DNA of 64,000 nt, from positions 17,763,401 to 17,827,400 of the forward strand of contig NC_087082.1 of the NCBI RefSeq assembly GCF_026151205.1. Direction: 5' to 3'. The position numbers and the translations under genes are program-made. The DNA comes from Bolinopsis microptera (taxonomy: Eukaryota; Ctenophora; Tentaculata; Lobata; Bolinopsidae). The notes beneath the pieces were generated by a model, which searched no databases, had not been told where the DNA came from, and was given only the letters and a program-made list of their open reading frames with translations. Of this stretch, positions 1 through 10,897 are shown in pieces. Position 1 is the stretch's first letter, and every line of letters begins with the position of its first letter.

Positions 1-149
1 GGAATTGGGAAGTGTTCACAATATCCAACTTAGCATGGTAAACTTATGCTATCTCTGGCTGAAGATTAACAACTCTAACAGTATTTATTTTAATCAACTG
101 AGAAACATTTGGTCTTGTTACCGGCTTTTACTAATTCGCTCGCCCAAAA

Positions 150-480
150 ATTTCACGTGACTTTGGTTTTTATGGTTTTGCAGCCGTACAAAACGGTTTT
201 ACATAAACCCTAATCCCAACCCTAACCCTAACCATAACCCCGAAGCTATCCATAACCCTAACCACAACCCTAACCCTAACCCGAGCCCTAAACAATCGAA
301 TTCATGTTTTATTACCATGTCACGTGACCAAAACGGTTTTTTGCCCATAACTCTCCAGGGAAGCATTTTTACCCTACGTCATGAGGGGTGATTCGGAATC
401 AGCGTCCAAAAATACACCGATTCAGATTACTTTCATACCCATAGGGCCTTTTCACAAGAATTTTCTTAAAATTTGGGCGA
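150..480. repeat. Dispersed repeat with telomere-like core
   Basis: Degenerate CCCTAA repeats run from about 208 to 292, flanked on both sides by CACGTGAC and followed by the phrase CCAGGGAAGCAT. A related arrangement (CACGTGAC, CCCTAA-type repeats, CCAGGGAAGCAT) occurs at 52500-52745, and part of the right flank (GTCATG...ATTCGGAATCA) recurs near 41710. This is therefore an interstitial repeat family and not a chromosome end. Confidence 0.6.
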
Positions 481-953
481 GCGATTTAGTAGAAGCGCTT
501 GTTACCTCATAAATTTTATCGAAATCGAACGATGCAGTACAAAAATATTCCGTTTTAAACTTCATGGTAATATTGAAGTAGAAAAAAGTTCGTCGCTTGC
601 TATTAAAACATGTGCTCCTTCATAAATAGTATCATTATCGTGATCAAACCTCTTATTTATATTTATGGGCCTGCCAGTCTCTTCTGAAGCACGAATGAAC
701 TTAATTTCTACTATCCGAGAAAAGTTCAGAATTTTCTCTAAACACCCATTTTTGAATTTTGTAAATCGGTGGTCCGGAAGCGGAGTTATGGTTTAATGAA
801 AATTGTTAGTTTAACGCTGTTTGTATTGTCATTATCAGAAGTGACGAAAACATATTATGTCACCCCACTGTATCTAATAACCAGATTTTACAAGCTATCT
901 CAGCACGCGCGCGGCTTTTCTAGCGTATACATTACTTTTTTTCCTATTGGTAC
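481..953. other. No gene seen
   Basis: AT-rich sequence with only short chance reading frames. No splice-consistent coding segment or recognisable repeat was found. Confidence 0.5.
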
Positions 954-962
954 TCAGCGTGC

Positions 963-1089
963 TTGACGGATGTTACTCGTCTAAATTTCTTCGAAGTAGC
1001 GCGCGCCGCTTTCTTCTCGAAATATTACTTGCCCGATGGCAAGTGCTACGAAGTAGCGCGCGCCGGGCCAGACCATTAACAATGGTCAA
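963..1089. mobile_element. 127-bp MITE with 9-bp target duplication, copy 1
   Basis: The element starts TTGACGGATGTTAC and ends AACAATGGTCAA, so its tips are short inverted repeats beginning TTGAC. It is flanked by a perfect 9-bp direct repeat, TCAGCGTGC, at 954-962 and 1090-1098. Its interior carries two copies of CGAAGTAGCGCGCGCC. A second copy in opposite orientation, with a different 9-bp duplication, lies at 12105-12228. A 9-bp duplication fits MULE-type transposition, but the element has no coding capacity, so the superfamily is an inference. Confidence 0.88.
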
Positions 1090-1414
1090 TCAGCGTGCAC
1101 GTGTTTTTTATGTCCACGATTTGCGATTGATTATGAACAAGTACTTAAATCATAAATGCTGGTCACCAGTCACGCACACACTAACTTTCAATGAGCACCG
1201 CACTTTTTTCAGACGTCGTGATTCGCTCAGCCCGACTAGAGATTCTTTGGAATAACATAAACAGGCCTGTCATACTCGTTGACAGACTGAGCGTGGCCCA
1301 GCGCAATAATTTAATTTCATATACTATACTTTTCTTTTGCAAGTTCTGAATGTGAAGTGTGTATGACTGATGACGCAGCGGGCATCGACCGCCACCGTAC
1401 CAGGACATACATAC

Positions 1415-1800
1415 TATGGTGGCCGAGGAGGGTCATTTTTAAAAATAAAATAAAAACCATATACTCACGTGGCCGAGGAGGGTCATTCGGCCGAGGAGGG
1501 TCATTTTTTAAAAATGGCCCTCCTCGGCCATGGCCGAGCAGGGCCAAACAATATGACGAAAATGGCCCTCCTCGGCCATCGCCGAGCAGGGCCAAACAAT
1601 ATGACGAAGAAATGGCCCTCCTCGGCCATGGCCGAGCAGGGCCAAACAATATGACGAAAATGGCCCTCCTCGGCCATGGCCGAGGGGGGCCATTTCTTCG
1701 TTTTAAAAAAAAATGACCCTCCTCGGCCGAATGACCCTCCTCGGCCACGTAAGTATGGTTTTTATTTTATTTTTAAAAATGACCCTCCTCGGCCACCATA
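1415..1800. mobile_element. Foldback element rich in GGCCGAGGAGGG
   Basis: The left end TATGGTGGCCGAGGAGGG and the right end CCCTCCTCGGCCACCATA are inverted repeats, and the complementarity extends about 90-100 bp inward. The centre holds about four tandem units of GGCCATGGCCGAGCAGGGCC followed by AAACAATATGACGAA. CAGGACA occurs at 1401-1407 and again directly after the right end at 1801-1807, which could be a 7-bp target duplication if the left end includes seven more bases. Reading frames inside are by-products of the repeats. Confidence 0.75.
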
Positions 1801-1825
1801 CAGGACAACCGCCACCATTAACAAC

Positions 1826-3870
1826 ATATAAATAAACGCTTGCAAGCGCTTTACAATTTCTGACAATTATTGTCGGAGAACTTTGCCGCGCCGTGCACTT
1901 AGCCTTTTTGCTTGGCTTCTAGATCGCCAGTCAAACAACTATGTTTAAATCCATGTTGATAAATGATAGATAAAGCGGTAAAAACCAGTAATAAAAAGTG
2001 ATTGTAATCGCTTATAACCGCTTTTCAAATCCTGACTCCCGCCAGTGCATGACAGGTTTAGGGGCATCGAGAAAAGCGCTTATAAGCGCATTTAAATTCC
2101 GTGCACTCCAGGTGAACGGATGTTCAGATTTGTGCTTATAATTGTAAGTTTATAACTTACCAGGACGCACGCCGAGTTGGACTCAACGTAATATTTGAAA
2201 CAAATATTTTACGAGTATCGCCCGTTAAGCTTATAAGCGCTTTCCAATTCCTGGCACTCTCCCTTGTAAGCGCTTTCTAATTTCGGGTACTCCCCCGTTC
2301 CGACCAGGTTAGGGGCAGCATTGAAAAAGCGCTTATAAGCGCTTTCTAATTCCTGCCAACCAGCCCATGGGTGATGGGAAAAGCGGTAGATCATAAGCGC
2401 CTATAAGCGCTTTTAAATCCTGACTCTGCCGGTGCACCCCAGGTTGCTCAGAAAAGCACATACGAGTGGGCACTCTGATCTCCAGTTCCGACCAGGTTGA
2501 GGGGAATTGAGAAATCGCTTATAAGCGCTTTTTAATTCCGGGCACTCCCCCGTTCCGACCAGGTTAGGGGCAGCATTGAAAAAGTGCTTATAAGCGCTTT
2601 TTAATTCCGGGCACTACCCCGTTCCGACTAGGTTAGTGGCAGCATCGAAAAAGCGCTTATAAGCGCTTTCTAATTCCTGCCAACCAGGCCATGGGCGATA
2701 GGAAAGCGGTAGAAAAGCAATCATAAGCGCCTATAAGCGCTTTTAAATCCTGACTCTGCCGGTGCACCCCAGGTTGCACAGAAAAGCACTTATAAGCGGG
2801 CACTCTGATTTCCAGTTCCGACCAGGTTAAGGGGAATTCAGAAATCGCTTATAAGCGCTTATTAATTCCAGGCACTCCCCCGTTCCGACCAGGTTAGGGG
2901 CAGCATTGAAAAAGCGCTTATAAGCGCTTTATAATTCTTGCCAACCAGGCCATGGGTGATGGGAAAAGCGGCAGAAAAGCGATCATAAGCGCCTATAAGC
3001 GCTTTTAAATCCTGACTCTGCCGGTGCACCCCAGGTTGCACAGAAAAGCACTTATAAGCGGGCACTCTGATTTCCAGTTCCGACCAGGTTAAGGGGAATT
3101 GAGAAATCGCTTATAAGCGTTTATTAATTCCAGGCACTCTCCAGTTCCGACCAGGTTAAGGGGAATTGAGAAATCGCTTATAAGCGCTTTTTAATTCCGG
3201 GCACTCCCCCGTTCCGACCAGGTTAGGGGCAGCATTGAAAAAGCGCTTATAAGCGCTTTTAAATTCCGGGCACTACCCCGTTCCGACCAGGTTAGGGGCA
3301 GCATCGAAAAAGCGCTTATAAGCGCTTTTTAATTCCTGCTCACCTGGCCATGGATGATAGGAAAAGCGGTAAAAGCGGTAAAATAGCGATGAATTAGCCG
3401 TTATAAGCGATTTCTAAAAAAGCGATTATAATCGATTATAAGCGGTTATAAGATGTAATATAGCGTTTTCCTGACTCAATTTTAAAAGCGCTTATAAGCG
3501 CTTTGTTTGCGCTTTACAAACAGCTAAATTGCACCCCACTTATAAGCGCTTATAATCGCTTATAAATGGTTCAAAAAAGCGCCTACGAATCGCTTATCCG
3601 GCCAACCGCTTATCCACCCGTTTTTGGCGCCAATCCTACTGGAAAACCGCTTTCAAATCGCTCAGCGACGCTAGTAAGCGCTTAAAAGCGCTTATAAGCG
3701 CTTTTAAATTCAAAAAAGCGCTTTTTTGAATTATGACATCAATTATAGTCGATTATAAGCGATTTTTTTTGAACCGTTTATAATCGTAAAAAAAGCGATT
3801 GTAAACGGTTTTTTTTTTAAAAAGCGCCGAAAAAGCGCTCAATAAGCGATTATTGGCGACGATCATAAAA
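1826..3870. repeat. Satellite-like array of the palindrome GCGCTTATAAGCGC
   Basis: More than twenty copies of the self-complementary string AGCGCTTATAAGCGCT or one-base variants are embedded in roughly 60-70-bp subunits of the type TTCCGGGCACTCCCCCGTTC followed by CGACCAGGTTAGGGGCAG. Larger blocks marked by CCAACCAGGCCATGGG recur at about 2353, 2676, 2937 and 3333. The right end degenerates into scattered AAGCGATTATAAGCG motifs. A module at 2140-2232 within the array also occurs at 46440-46535. Confidence 0.85.
2140..2232. repeat. Dispersed module, copy 1
   Basis: The segment containing TACCAGGACGCACGCCGAGT and ATTTTACGAGTATCGCCCGT is nearly identical to 46440-46535, 44 kb away. It is probably part of a larger dispersed element, because the second copy lies inside a TIR-bounded unit at 46207-46945. 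Confidence 0.7.
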
Positions 3871-4190
3871 TATCGTTTATGGAAACTTGCCTACATTTGT
3901 ATAATAGGTCTTTCAAAAATATAAGTCATCAAATATTTAAGAGACAATCTAGTGAGCTGTGAGAGTAAAACGCAGAAGCCATAGATTTCTACAGTTGGTG
4001 CCAAAAACAGGTTGACAAATCACTAATCATTGGACCAGTCGAATGATGCATCTGGTCCAATATATCATAATATAAAAATACATAGACCTAATAAATCGTC
4101 AACGGTCAATAAAGATACTAAAAATCTTTATCAATTTGTTTCCTACTGTTAATTAACCAATCAGCCTCTAATCTAATATTCTGACTAGGC
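3871..4190. other. Short 5' flank of the class C receptor gene
   Basis: No coding segment is seen before the receptor start codon. A promoter could lie here or in the satellite tail, but no clear TATA box or other site was recognised. Confidence 0.4.
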
Positions 4191-7100
4191 ATGACAAGAC
4201 TCAGCACACCACATCTAATACTGTTGATGTTATGTTATCAGCTGGTGACTGGGGACGAGGCAGCCTGTTACAGCAGGTCGGTAGAGGAGCCCATAGTGGA
4301 CAAACCTGGTGATTTTGTCATCGCTGGTATTTTCAACATCGGGGAGATCGAGGAGACTCAGAACCCGTGAGTTTGTGAATTTTTTCGTAATCTCAGATGA
4401 CGACTATTTCTTGAACAAATTTGTATGGTTTTCTCTTTTTCTGCGATCATTTTAAAGAGAATAGACGAGAGATGTGTCATCTTAGCACAACAATTGCCAA
4501 ACAAAACAGGTGGTGCAATGTTATTGGTAAAGGTCTAACTGTTTTTATTGAGTTTAGGTATATAATATAATATATATATATTGGATTTTTAATCAAAACC
4601 CCATCTTCCCAGTAAGACGAACGAGACAGAGTTATCGTGCGTGCTATCAGGAAGTAACTTGTCTTATTGGAGTCTACAAAGGGCACTGAGTTTCATTGAG
4701 ATCCTTAACAACTTCAAAACCTCACCTGGCTATACACTTGGTTATAAAATCTTCACTGGGTAAGAGAAATAACAGTTACTTTATTCAACCTCTCAAATTG
4801 TGATTCTGCAAACGTTTTAAAAACATACTTCATAAGCCTGAGAGATTTCAACGATTACATACAGGGTGGCCCAAAAGTGACTACCCACACGCAACCTTTT
4901 AATAACTCACGTTATTCGTCTTCAAATTACACAAAAATTTCAGAGATTATAGATATAGGTCAAACTTAGATTTCCTGAAAGTTTCGTAAACCACGCCCAA
5001 TTACAGTGGGCGTGGCGTGAGACTCCCTCTTTTTCACTATTGTCTTCATAAAATGAGAACGCTTCAAGCTAAGAACTCCAAATTTTTTGCACACATTTGG
5101 CTTGATAATTTAAAACCTTTCCCAAAGTTTCAAGTTCATTGTTAAAAATTTGGCTGAGTTATGACCATCTCAAAATTCATCGGATACGTGATCCGAGCAC
5201 TCGGTCAGTGATCTCTGCACTTGGTTAATGGCCTGTTTGGCTCACATGCACCGCTTGATTGGTTGCAGGGCTTGTTAGCCCTGCTAGTCACAGGTTCGTT
5301 CCTTAAAATCGATAAAAAGGAATGAACTATCCATTGAATCATCGAAAATGGTTCACTATCCTCCCTATACTGCGGAACAACGATTGTTTGTCTACCTGAA
5401 GAAAGAGAATGGGGAGTTCTGCCCTCAGCTTAAACGACAATTTCAAATGAAATTCAACCGACCATCCCCTTGCCGGAAAAGCTGCTTTGATATGCATCAC
5501 AAGATCAAGTTCACTTTTTCTGCAAACGATCAGCGAAGAGTCGGCAGAAGACGAACTGCGAGGACCGAGGAAAACATCACCATGGTTATTGGTGACGTGA
5601 TGGATACACCTAAAATTGGCACCCGACAACGAGCTCCTGTCTTAGACCTCAGCAGAACATCCCTTAAACGAATCCTAAAGCGAGATCTTTCTAACCGGGC
5701 CTATCGGATCACAAAGAAACACCAACTTTTAGACCGTGATTCCTGATTTTCCTGAAAAGTTCACGATCTGTTGCGCCATCAGTTCTCGTGGAATCCTAGG
5801 ACCTAACTTTTACGAAGAATTTGGTGTTTTCCTGTCTAGCAAAGTCATTATCGGTATCCAATCAATCATGATCAGGTCGTCATCTCCTCAGTATGTTTGG
5901 TAAAGCCTAATGAACCTCATTAATACACGCTAACGCCTTACTCTTGAACAGATTGGGTGACGAGATCACTGATTGAGTGCAGAGATCACTGACTGAGTGC
6001 TCGGATCACGTATCCGATGAATTTTGAAATGGTCATAACTCAACCAAATTTTGAACAATGAACTTGAAACTTTGGGAAAGGTTTTAAATTATCAAGCCAA
6101 ATTTGTGCAAAAAATTTGGAGTTCTTAGCTTAAAGCGTTCTTATTTTATGAAGACAATAGTGAAAAAGAGGGAGTGTCACGCCACGCCCACTGTAATTGG
6201 GCGTGGCTTACGAAACTTTCAGGAAATCTAAGTTTGACCCATATCTATAATCTCTGAAATTTCGGTGCAATTTGGAGACGAATTACGTGAGTTATTAAGA
6301 GGTTGCGTGTGGGTAGTCACTTTTGGGCCACCCTGTACTTGTTAGGGATGGCAATCTTAATAATGAGGAAATTTTACTAATCATTGTGGATCTATTATCT
6401 CCTATTTCTATTATCTCCTATTTCTAATAATAATACAAAATGAATTAATGTAATATATTATATGGATCAGGTGCAACAGTATGGTGGTATCCCGACTAGT
6501 ATCACGTGCTATCTCACTAGATGACAGAGTGACGGGGGCCCTCCTCCCTGGCTATAAGAAACACGTGGAACCTCTAGCTGGTCTTATCACTGCTTACAGT
6601 ATTCCTGCTGTCAGCTATATCTACGCTGATGATGCCCTCATGGACCAGGTAAAGAGCAGGGCCACACCCTATCCATATAATATCTTGCCAGTTCTTCCCT
6701 TCAACTCTCTTGCTACAGCTAGCGAAATGCTGCTTTTATTCCACAAATATATCAATTATATCATGGAGAATGTGGAGAATGTGGCTAATAACACACCGAA
6801 AGTTTAAGTACAACCTCACGAATCAGGTAGTAATGACAAAAAAATAAAAATGGAAAATCGGGTACTCCTTATTCCTTAAACTTAAAATTCAAGATAAATA
6901 TTCAAACTCGTTCCGTCTAAACTGTTCGATCCCAACAGGATAGCTACCCGACAATGATAACGTTGTTAGACACGGAGAAGAACGAAGCGGAGAGCATTAT
7001 CCGGTACCTGGAGAAACAGCAGTATCAGTTTATAGACGTGTGGTATCATGACTTCTCTAAGGAGGTTGCACACCACATCTACGATAACTACGTGCTGAAG

Positions 7101-10100
7101 GTGAGCCCCCCAGAAAGTAAGGACCTTATTTATATTGTTTTACTCTTCAGTGTGCTTAACTAAAGATGGAGGAACGGGGTTTATTATACAAGTTGTCTGT
7201 TGTTAGCATGGCTCTACACAGCAGGCCACATCCCATCAAGTTAAAACCACCCCATTAAGTTTATCACATTTCATGAGATTATCACGGGAAGATGTTTACC
7301 AGTGCACACTGCACAGTCATCTTGAGAACTGGACTAACTTGTCATTTCAGGTAGGTTGTGGCCGTATTAACGAGTACACAACCAGTTCTGGGATGGATAT
7401 CGACAAGATCCTCCCCTTAGTCTACAGCAACACCACAGGTTACACATTAACCCGTTACTATGATGCTAAGAGTCGTGTTATTTGTTGACAGGACTGAAGA
7501 GATCGTGTTATTCATACAATTTATAAATTCTTACACGAAAAAAAAATCGTGGTCTAACTTTTAACTGTCCAACCTTTGCAGTCGATCCTGCCAAAGTTCA
7601 ACTCCTACTTTTCAACAACAAGAAATCAGCCAGCAACTTCCTCAACCTAACAGTGAATCAATTGCAGTGGAATAACACCATTTTCATGTTCGGGTACAGC
7701 AATGGTCGGGACTCTTACATGGACTATTATCTGAGTGCCATTGATTGGAACTCAACTGTGACTAACACGTTAATCTTCCTTGGATCGGACTTCTTAAATG
7801 TGCAACTTGAGAACTTCTGGGGAAAGATAAGCGACCCAAAACTACTTCGTGACGTTCCGGAGAATTTAGCACTTCTTGACCCGTGAGTTCCTTAGATCAG
7901 TACGTTATCAAACTGCTAAAGTTCTCTAAATTCTCTAAATATTGGGATTATCAGGAGACAGGAGTTACATGCACAGTGATTTACTGATACTGTTCTTTAC
8001 TGATATCTGTTTCAACCTCCTGATTTAGATGCATTCCAATGAATTGCAGGTACGAGGTGATACGAGAGAGACCCATAATTCCAATGCATTGCAGGTACGA
8101 GGTGATACGAGAGAGACCCATAATTCCAATGGATTACAGGTACGAGGTGATACGAGAGAGACCCATAATTCCAATGCATTGCAGGTACGAGGTGATACGA
8201 GAGAGACCCATAGTTCCAATGCATTGCAGGTACGAGGTGATACGAGGGACCAATAATTCCAATGTAATGCAGGTACGAGGTGGTACGAGGTGACACTAAT
8301 TCCAATGTATTGCAGGTACGAGGTGATACTAATTCCAATGCATTGCAGGTACGAGGTGATACGAGAGAGACCCATAGTTCCAATGCATTGCAGGTACGAG
8401 GTGATACGAGGGACCAATAATTCCAATGTAATGCAGGTACGAGGTGGTACGAGGTGACACTAATTCCAATGTAATGCAGGTACGAGGTGGTACGAGGTGA
8501 CACTAATTCCAATGTATTGCAGGTACGAGGTGATACTAATTCCAAGTTGATACGAGGTGATACTAATTCCAATGTATTGCAGGTACGAGGTGATACGAGA
8601 GAGACGACAGTACACCACACAAAAGACAAGTTGGCTAGGATTCTCTATGAGTGGGACATCTCTCCTAGCCCAGTCCCTTGATACTGTCCTTCAGCAGAAT
8701 ACCAAACATTCCTGTGCTTCTGAACTGAGGAAACGCGTCTTTGAAACACTCTCCACAGGCAACTACACTGTTTCTCTGGAGAGCACTGATTTGGGGATTA
8801 ACTTTGTGAACAGGTCCTACTCTAAGGGGTACGCAGTTAAAGCGGTCACCGCTACAGGGAATAACTCTATATCCACTCTGCTGGGTTACTCTTCCCATCT
8901 TGGTATCGAACTACTGAACGAGAGGATACCGCAGAATCTCAGCTCGACACCAGAACAACAGTCCTGCTCGGTAACCTGTCCCCCAGGTCAGCATCGTGAC
9001 TTTATGGACGTGGTAAACTTGCCCTGTTGCTGGAAGTGCGTGAAGTGCCCAATCCACTACTACAACAACAGGTCCGATCAGAACAAGTGTCTGGAATGCG
9101 GCCCAAACGAGACGAATTCCGATGATTACATAGGTTGTGTTCCTACTCATAGAGAGTTCCTAAAGATATCATCTAGATACGTGATCCTTGGGATAACCTG
9201 CAGTGGTCTCAATCTCGTTGTCATCACCTTTGTCATGATCCTGTGCATAAGACTGGCATCTCGACCAGTCATCAAGGCTGCTGATCCTGCATTTTTGGTA
9301 ACATTCCTCTTAGGGCTAGCTTTTGGGAACTTTGGTGTGATACTCACTCTGATGAAGCCCTCACCGAGGGTTTGCACAGCGGAATTTATCCTCAACACCG
9401 TGTTTTTCACTTTGGTGACATCAAGTTTAGAGCTGAGATCAATGAAGATCTACACAATATTCTCAGCAGCAAACAACTTCAGAAAACCAAGATTCCGGGG
9501 TCTTTGTACACGGAGAGGACAGATGGTGATGAACACAGTTATCTTGATAGTAAACCTTACAATAACAGTATTTGTGGTGGAGATGGGTAACGGTTGGAAG
9601 TTTGAGCTAGTCCAGGAGCAGATCCACAGGGAACTATACGTCATGTGTAAATCAGGCAGTTGGTTAACATTCCTGCCCTTCATCATCCCCGGATTCCTCT
9701 TCCTACAAACACTTTACTTTGCTGTTATAATGAGGAACTTCCCCCACAACTTCAGAGAAACTACCAGTATCTTTGCAGCGACCCTCATCGCCATCTTCTC
9801 TTCCGCCATGTTCCTGACCGGGTATGAGCTGTCCCCACCCAAGAACAAATCAGTCCTGAGGGCCATCATGATCTACATATCAGTGCTGGCATTCCTAGGT
9901 TCCATCCTGGGCCCCAAGTTTGTGGTGCTGATCAGGTTCAGGAGCAGTGCTTCAGAAGAGAAGGAGGAAATCAGTGCAACTTTACACAATTATTGCAACA
10001 CCGTCAGCACTAAATCAATTAGACATACTGGTAAGACCATGACTAAGGTTAATGGGGTGAAGGGAGCTACTAAAACTAACAATGTTGTCACCAGAGAAGC

Positions 10101-10206
10101 TTCCCTGACAATATCCAGTGATTCTGAATTACAAGTTAGGAATGCAAGTGTACAAGAACCTGATGTTCTCAACATTGATTGTTATAATAAATCTGCAATC
10201 ATTTAA
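4191..10206 (+). CDS. Class C (metabotropic-type) G-protein-coupled receptor, 7 exons
   Basis: Exons: 4191-4366, 4613-4759, 6471-6801, 6939-7100, 7351-7471, 7582-7882 and 8583-10206. All phases match and the total is 2862 nt (about 953 aa). The exon 3 donor is a weak GTTTAAG, and the exon 5 end could be 3 nt later. Order: a signal peptide from ATG 4191; a Venus-flytrap ligand domain (GDFVIAGIFNIGEI, then ALSFIEILNNFK); a nine-cysteine NCD3G domain about 8970-9140 (CCWKCVKC); seven TM segments about 9175-9950; and a cytosolic tail of about 85 aa. The TM3/ECL2 disulphide pair (RVCTAEF, VMCKSGSW) and the TM7 PKF motif are present. It should be a plasma-membrane receptor. The loop where mGluRs carry ligand-contacting Ser/Thr reads PGYKKHVEPLAGL, so glutamate is doubtful. 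Intron 2 holds a mariner-type element; the last intron ends in a splice-site minisatellite. Confidence 0.94.
4862..6335 (+). mobile_element. Tc1/mariner-type element with about 365-bp TIRs
   Basis: Both ends carry CAGGGTGGCCCAAAAGTGAC in opposite orientation and are flanked by TA (4860-4861 and 6336-6337), the target duplication of Tc1/mariner elements. The inverted repeats extend far inside, to about 5225 on the left and from about 5945 on the right, with few mismatches. It sits wholly within intron 2 of the class C receptor gene. The 1474-bp unit encodes only the N-terminal part of a transposase, so it is a non-autonomous deletion derivative. Confidence 0.93.
5348..5746 (+). pseudogene. Truncated mariner-type transposase, DNA-binding half only
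   Basis: The 132-aa frame starts YTAEQRLFVYLKKENGE, continues through an arginine-rich linker (GRRRTARTEENI) and a second helix-turn-helix (DLSRTSLKRILKRDL), and ends ITKKHQLLDRD. This is the bipartite DNA-binding arrangement of mariner-family transposases with an N-terminal DUF4817-like domain. The catalytic DDE domain is absent because the sequence passes straight into the right TIR. It might still bind the TIRs if translated, but no expression signal is visible. Confidence 0.85.
8029..8605 (+). repeat. Minisatellite made of duplicated 3' splice sites
   Basis: About 13-14 units occur, the longest 45 bp, of the form GTACGAGGTGATACGAGAGA followed by GACCCATAATTCCAATGCAT and TGCAG. Some units are shortened to about 33 bp. 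The phase-compatible acceptor of the receptor's last exon is the final TGCAG|G at 8581-8583, so almost every unit carries the same acceptor-like junction. In the 45-bp units the downstream frame stays open. Confidence 0.9.
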
Positions 10207-10897
10207 TATAACTGCTCAGTCCCTGAAAAACTGTTCACAGATTTTAAATTCACATAATGTTTTTAGATTTAAAGAAAGTGAGAGAGAAAGATTTTTGGTT
10301 TGTTTCGTTTAAGAAATTCGAACAGATTTTATCAGCTAATTAAAATCAATTTTGTAACTGTGCAATTAAATTAATAAATAACTAAACGCTGATGTAAGTC
10401 TTTCATTAACTCGACAACCTATGTTATATGAGTTCTGTTGTTCAAATGTTTTACGAGCAGTGTACTTCTGCCGTTTTCTGACAAATGTGCTTAAGTAACA
10501 TTTAGGAAATTTCGGATTTTTTGGTCTAACTTTTGTTTTTGGGTCAAGAACTATCCCTGAGGACCATCGGATACATTCGCCGACCCCCCGAAACCCCCTT
10601 TTTGGAACCCCCTAAAATGCAAAAATTTTAATTTTTCTGAGAAAAGTGCTTAAGTAACATTTTGGAAAACAGGTGCCGTTTATCTAAAAAATGGTGCCAT
10701 TTCGGGAACTGAAAATGGTGGTATTGTTTTCTACGTCCAAAACTGGCCTGGTGACGGCAATTCGGTGATCGTGGGTCTTTTGGCCTGAAAAAAATAATTA
10801 TTGCACTTAAGCACTTTTGTGAAAACGAGCTCGTTTTCTCATAAAAGTGCTTAAGTGCCATTATACTTTTAATTAAATGTTGATTCTGTCACTCGAC

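Noticed and set aside
208-292. Telomere or chromosome end
   Set aside because: The CCCTAA run is short, degenerate and embedded in a dispersed unit with a second copy at 52500-52745.
5255-5310. tRNA-like stretch (GTTAGCCCTGCTAGTCACAG then GTTCG)
   Set aside because: A T-loop-like GTTCG is present but no acceptor stem or D-arm can be formed, and it lies inside the mariner-type element.
8012-8629. Antisense SYHLVPA repeat frame
   Set aside because: Artefact of the 45-bp splice-site minisatellite.
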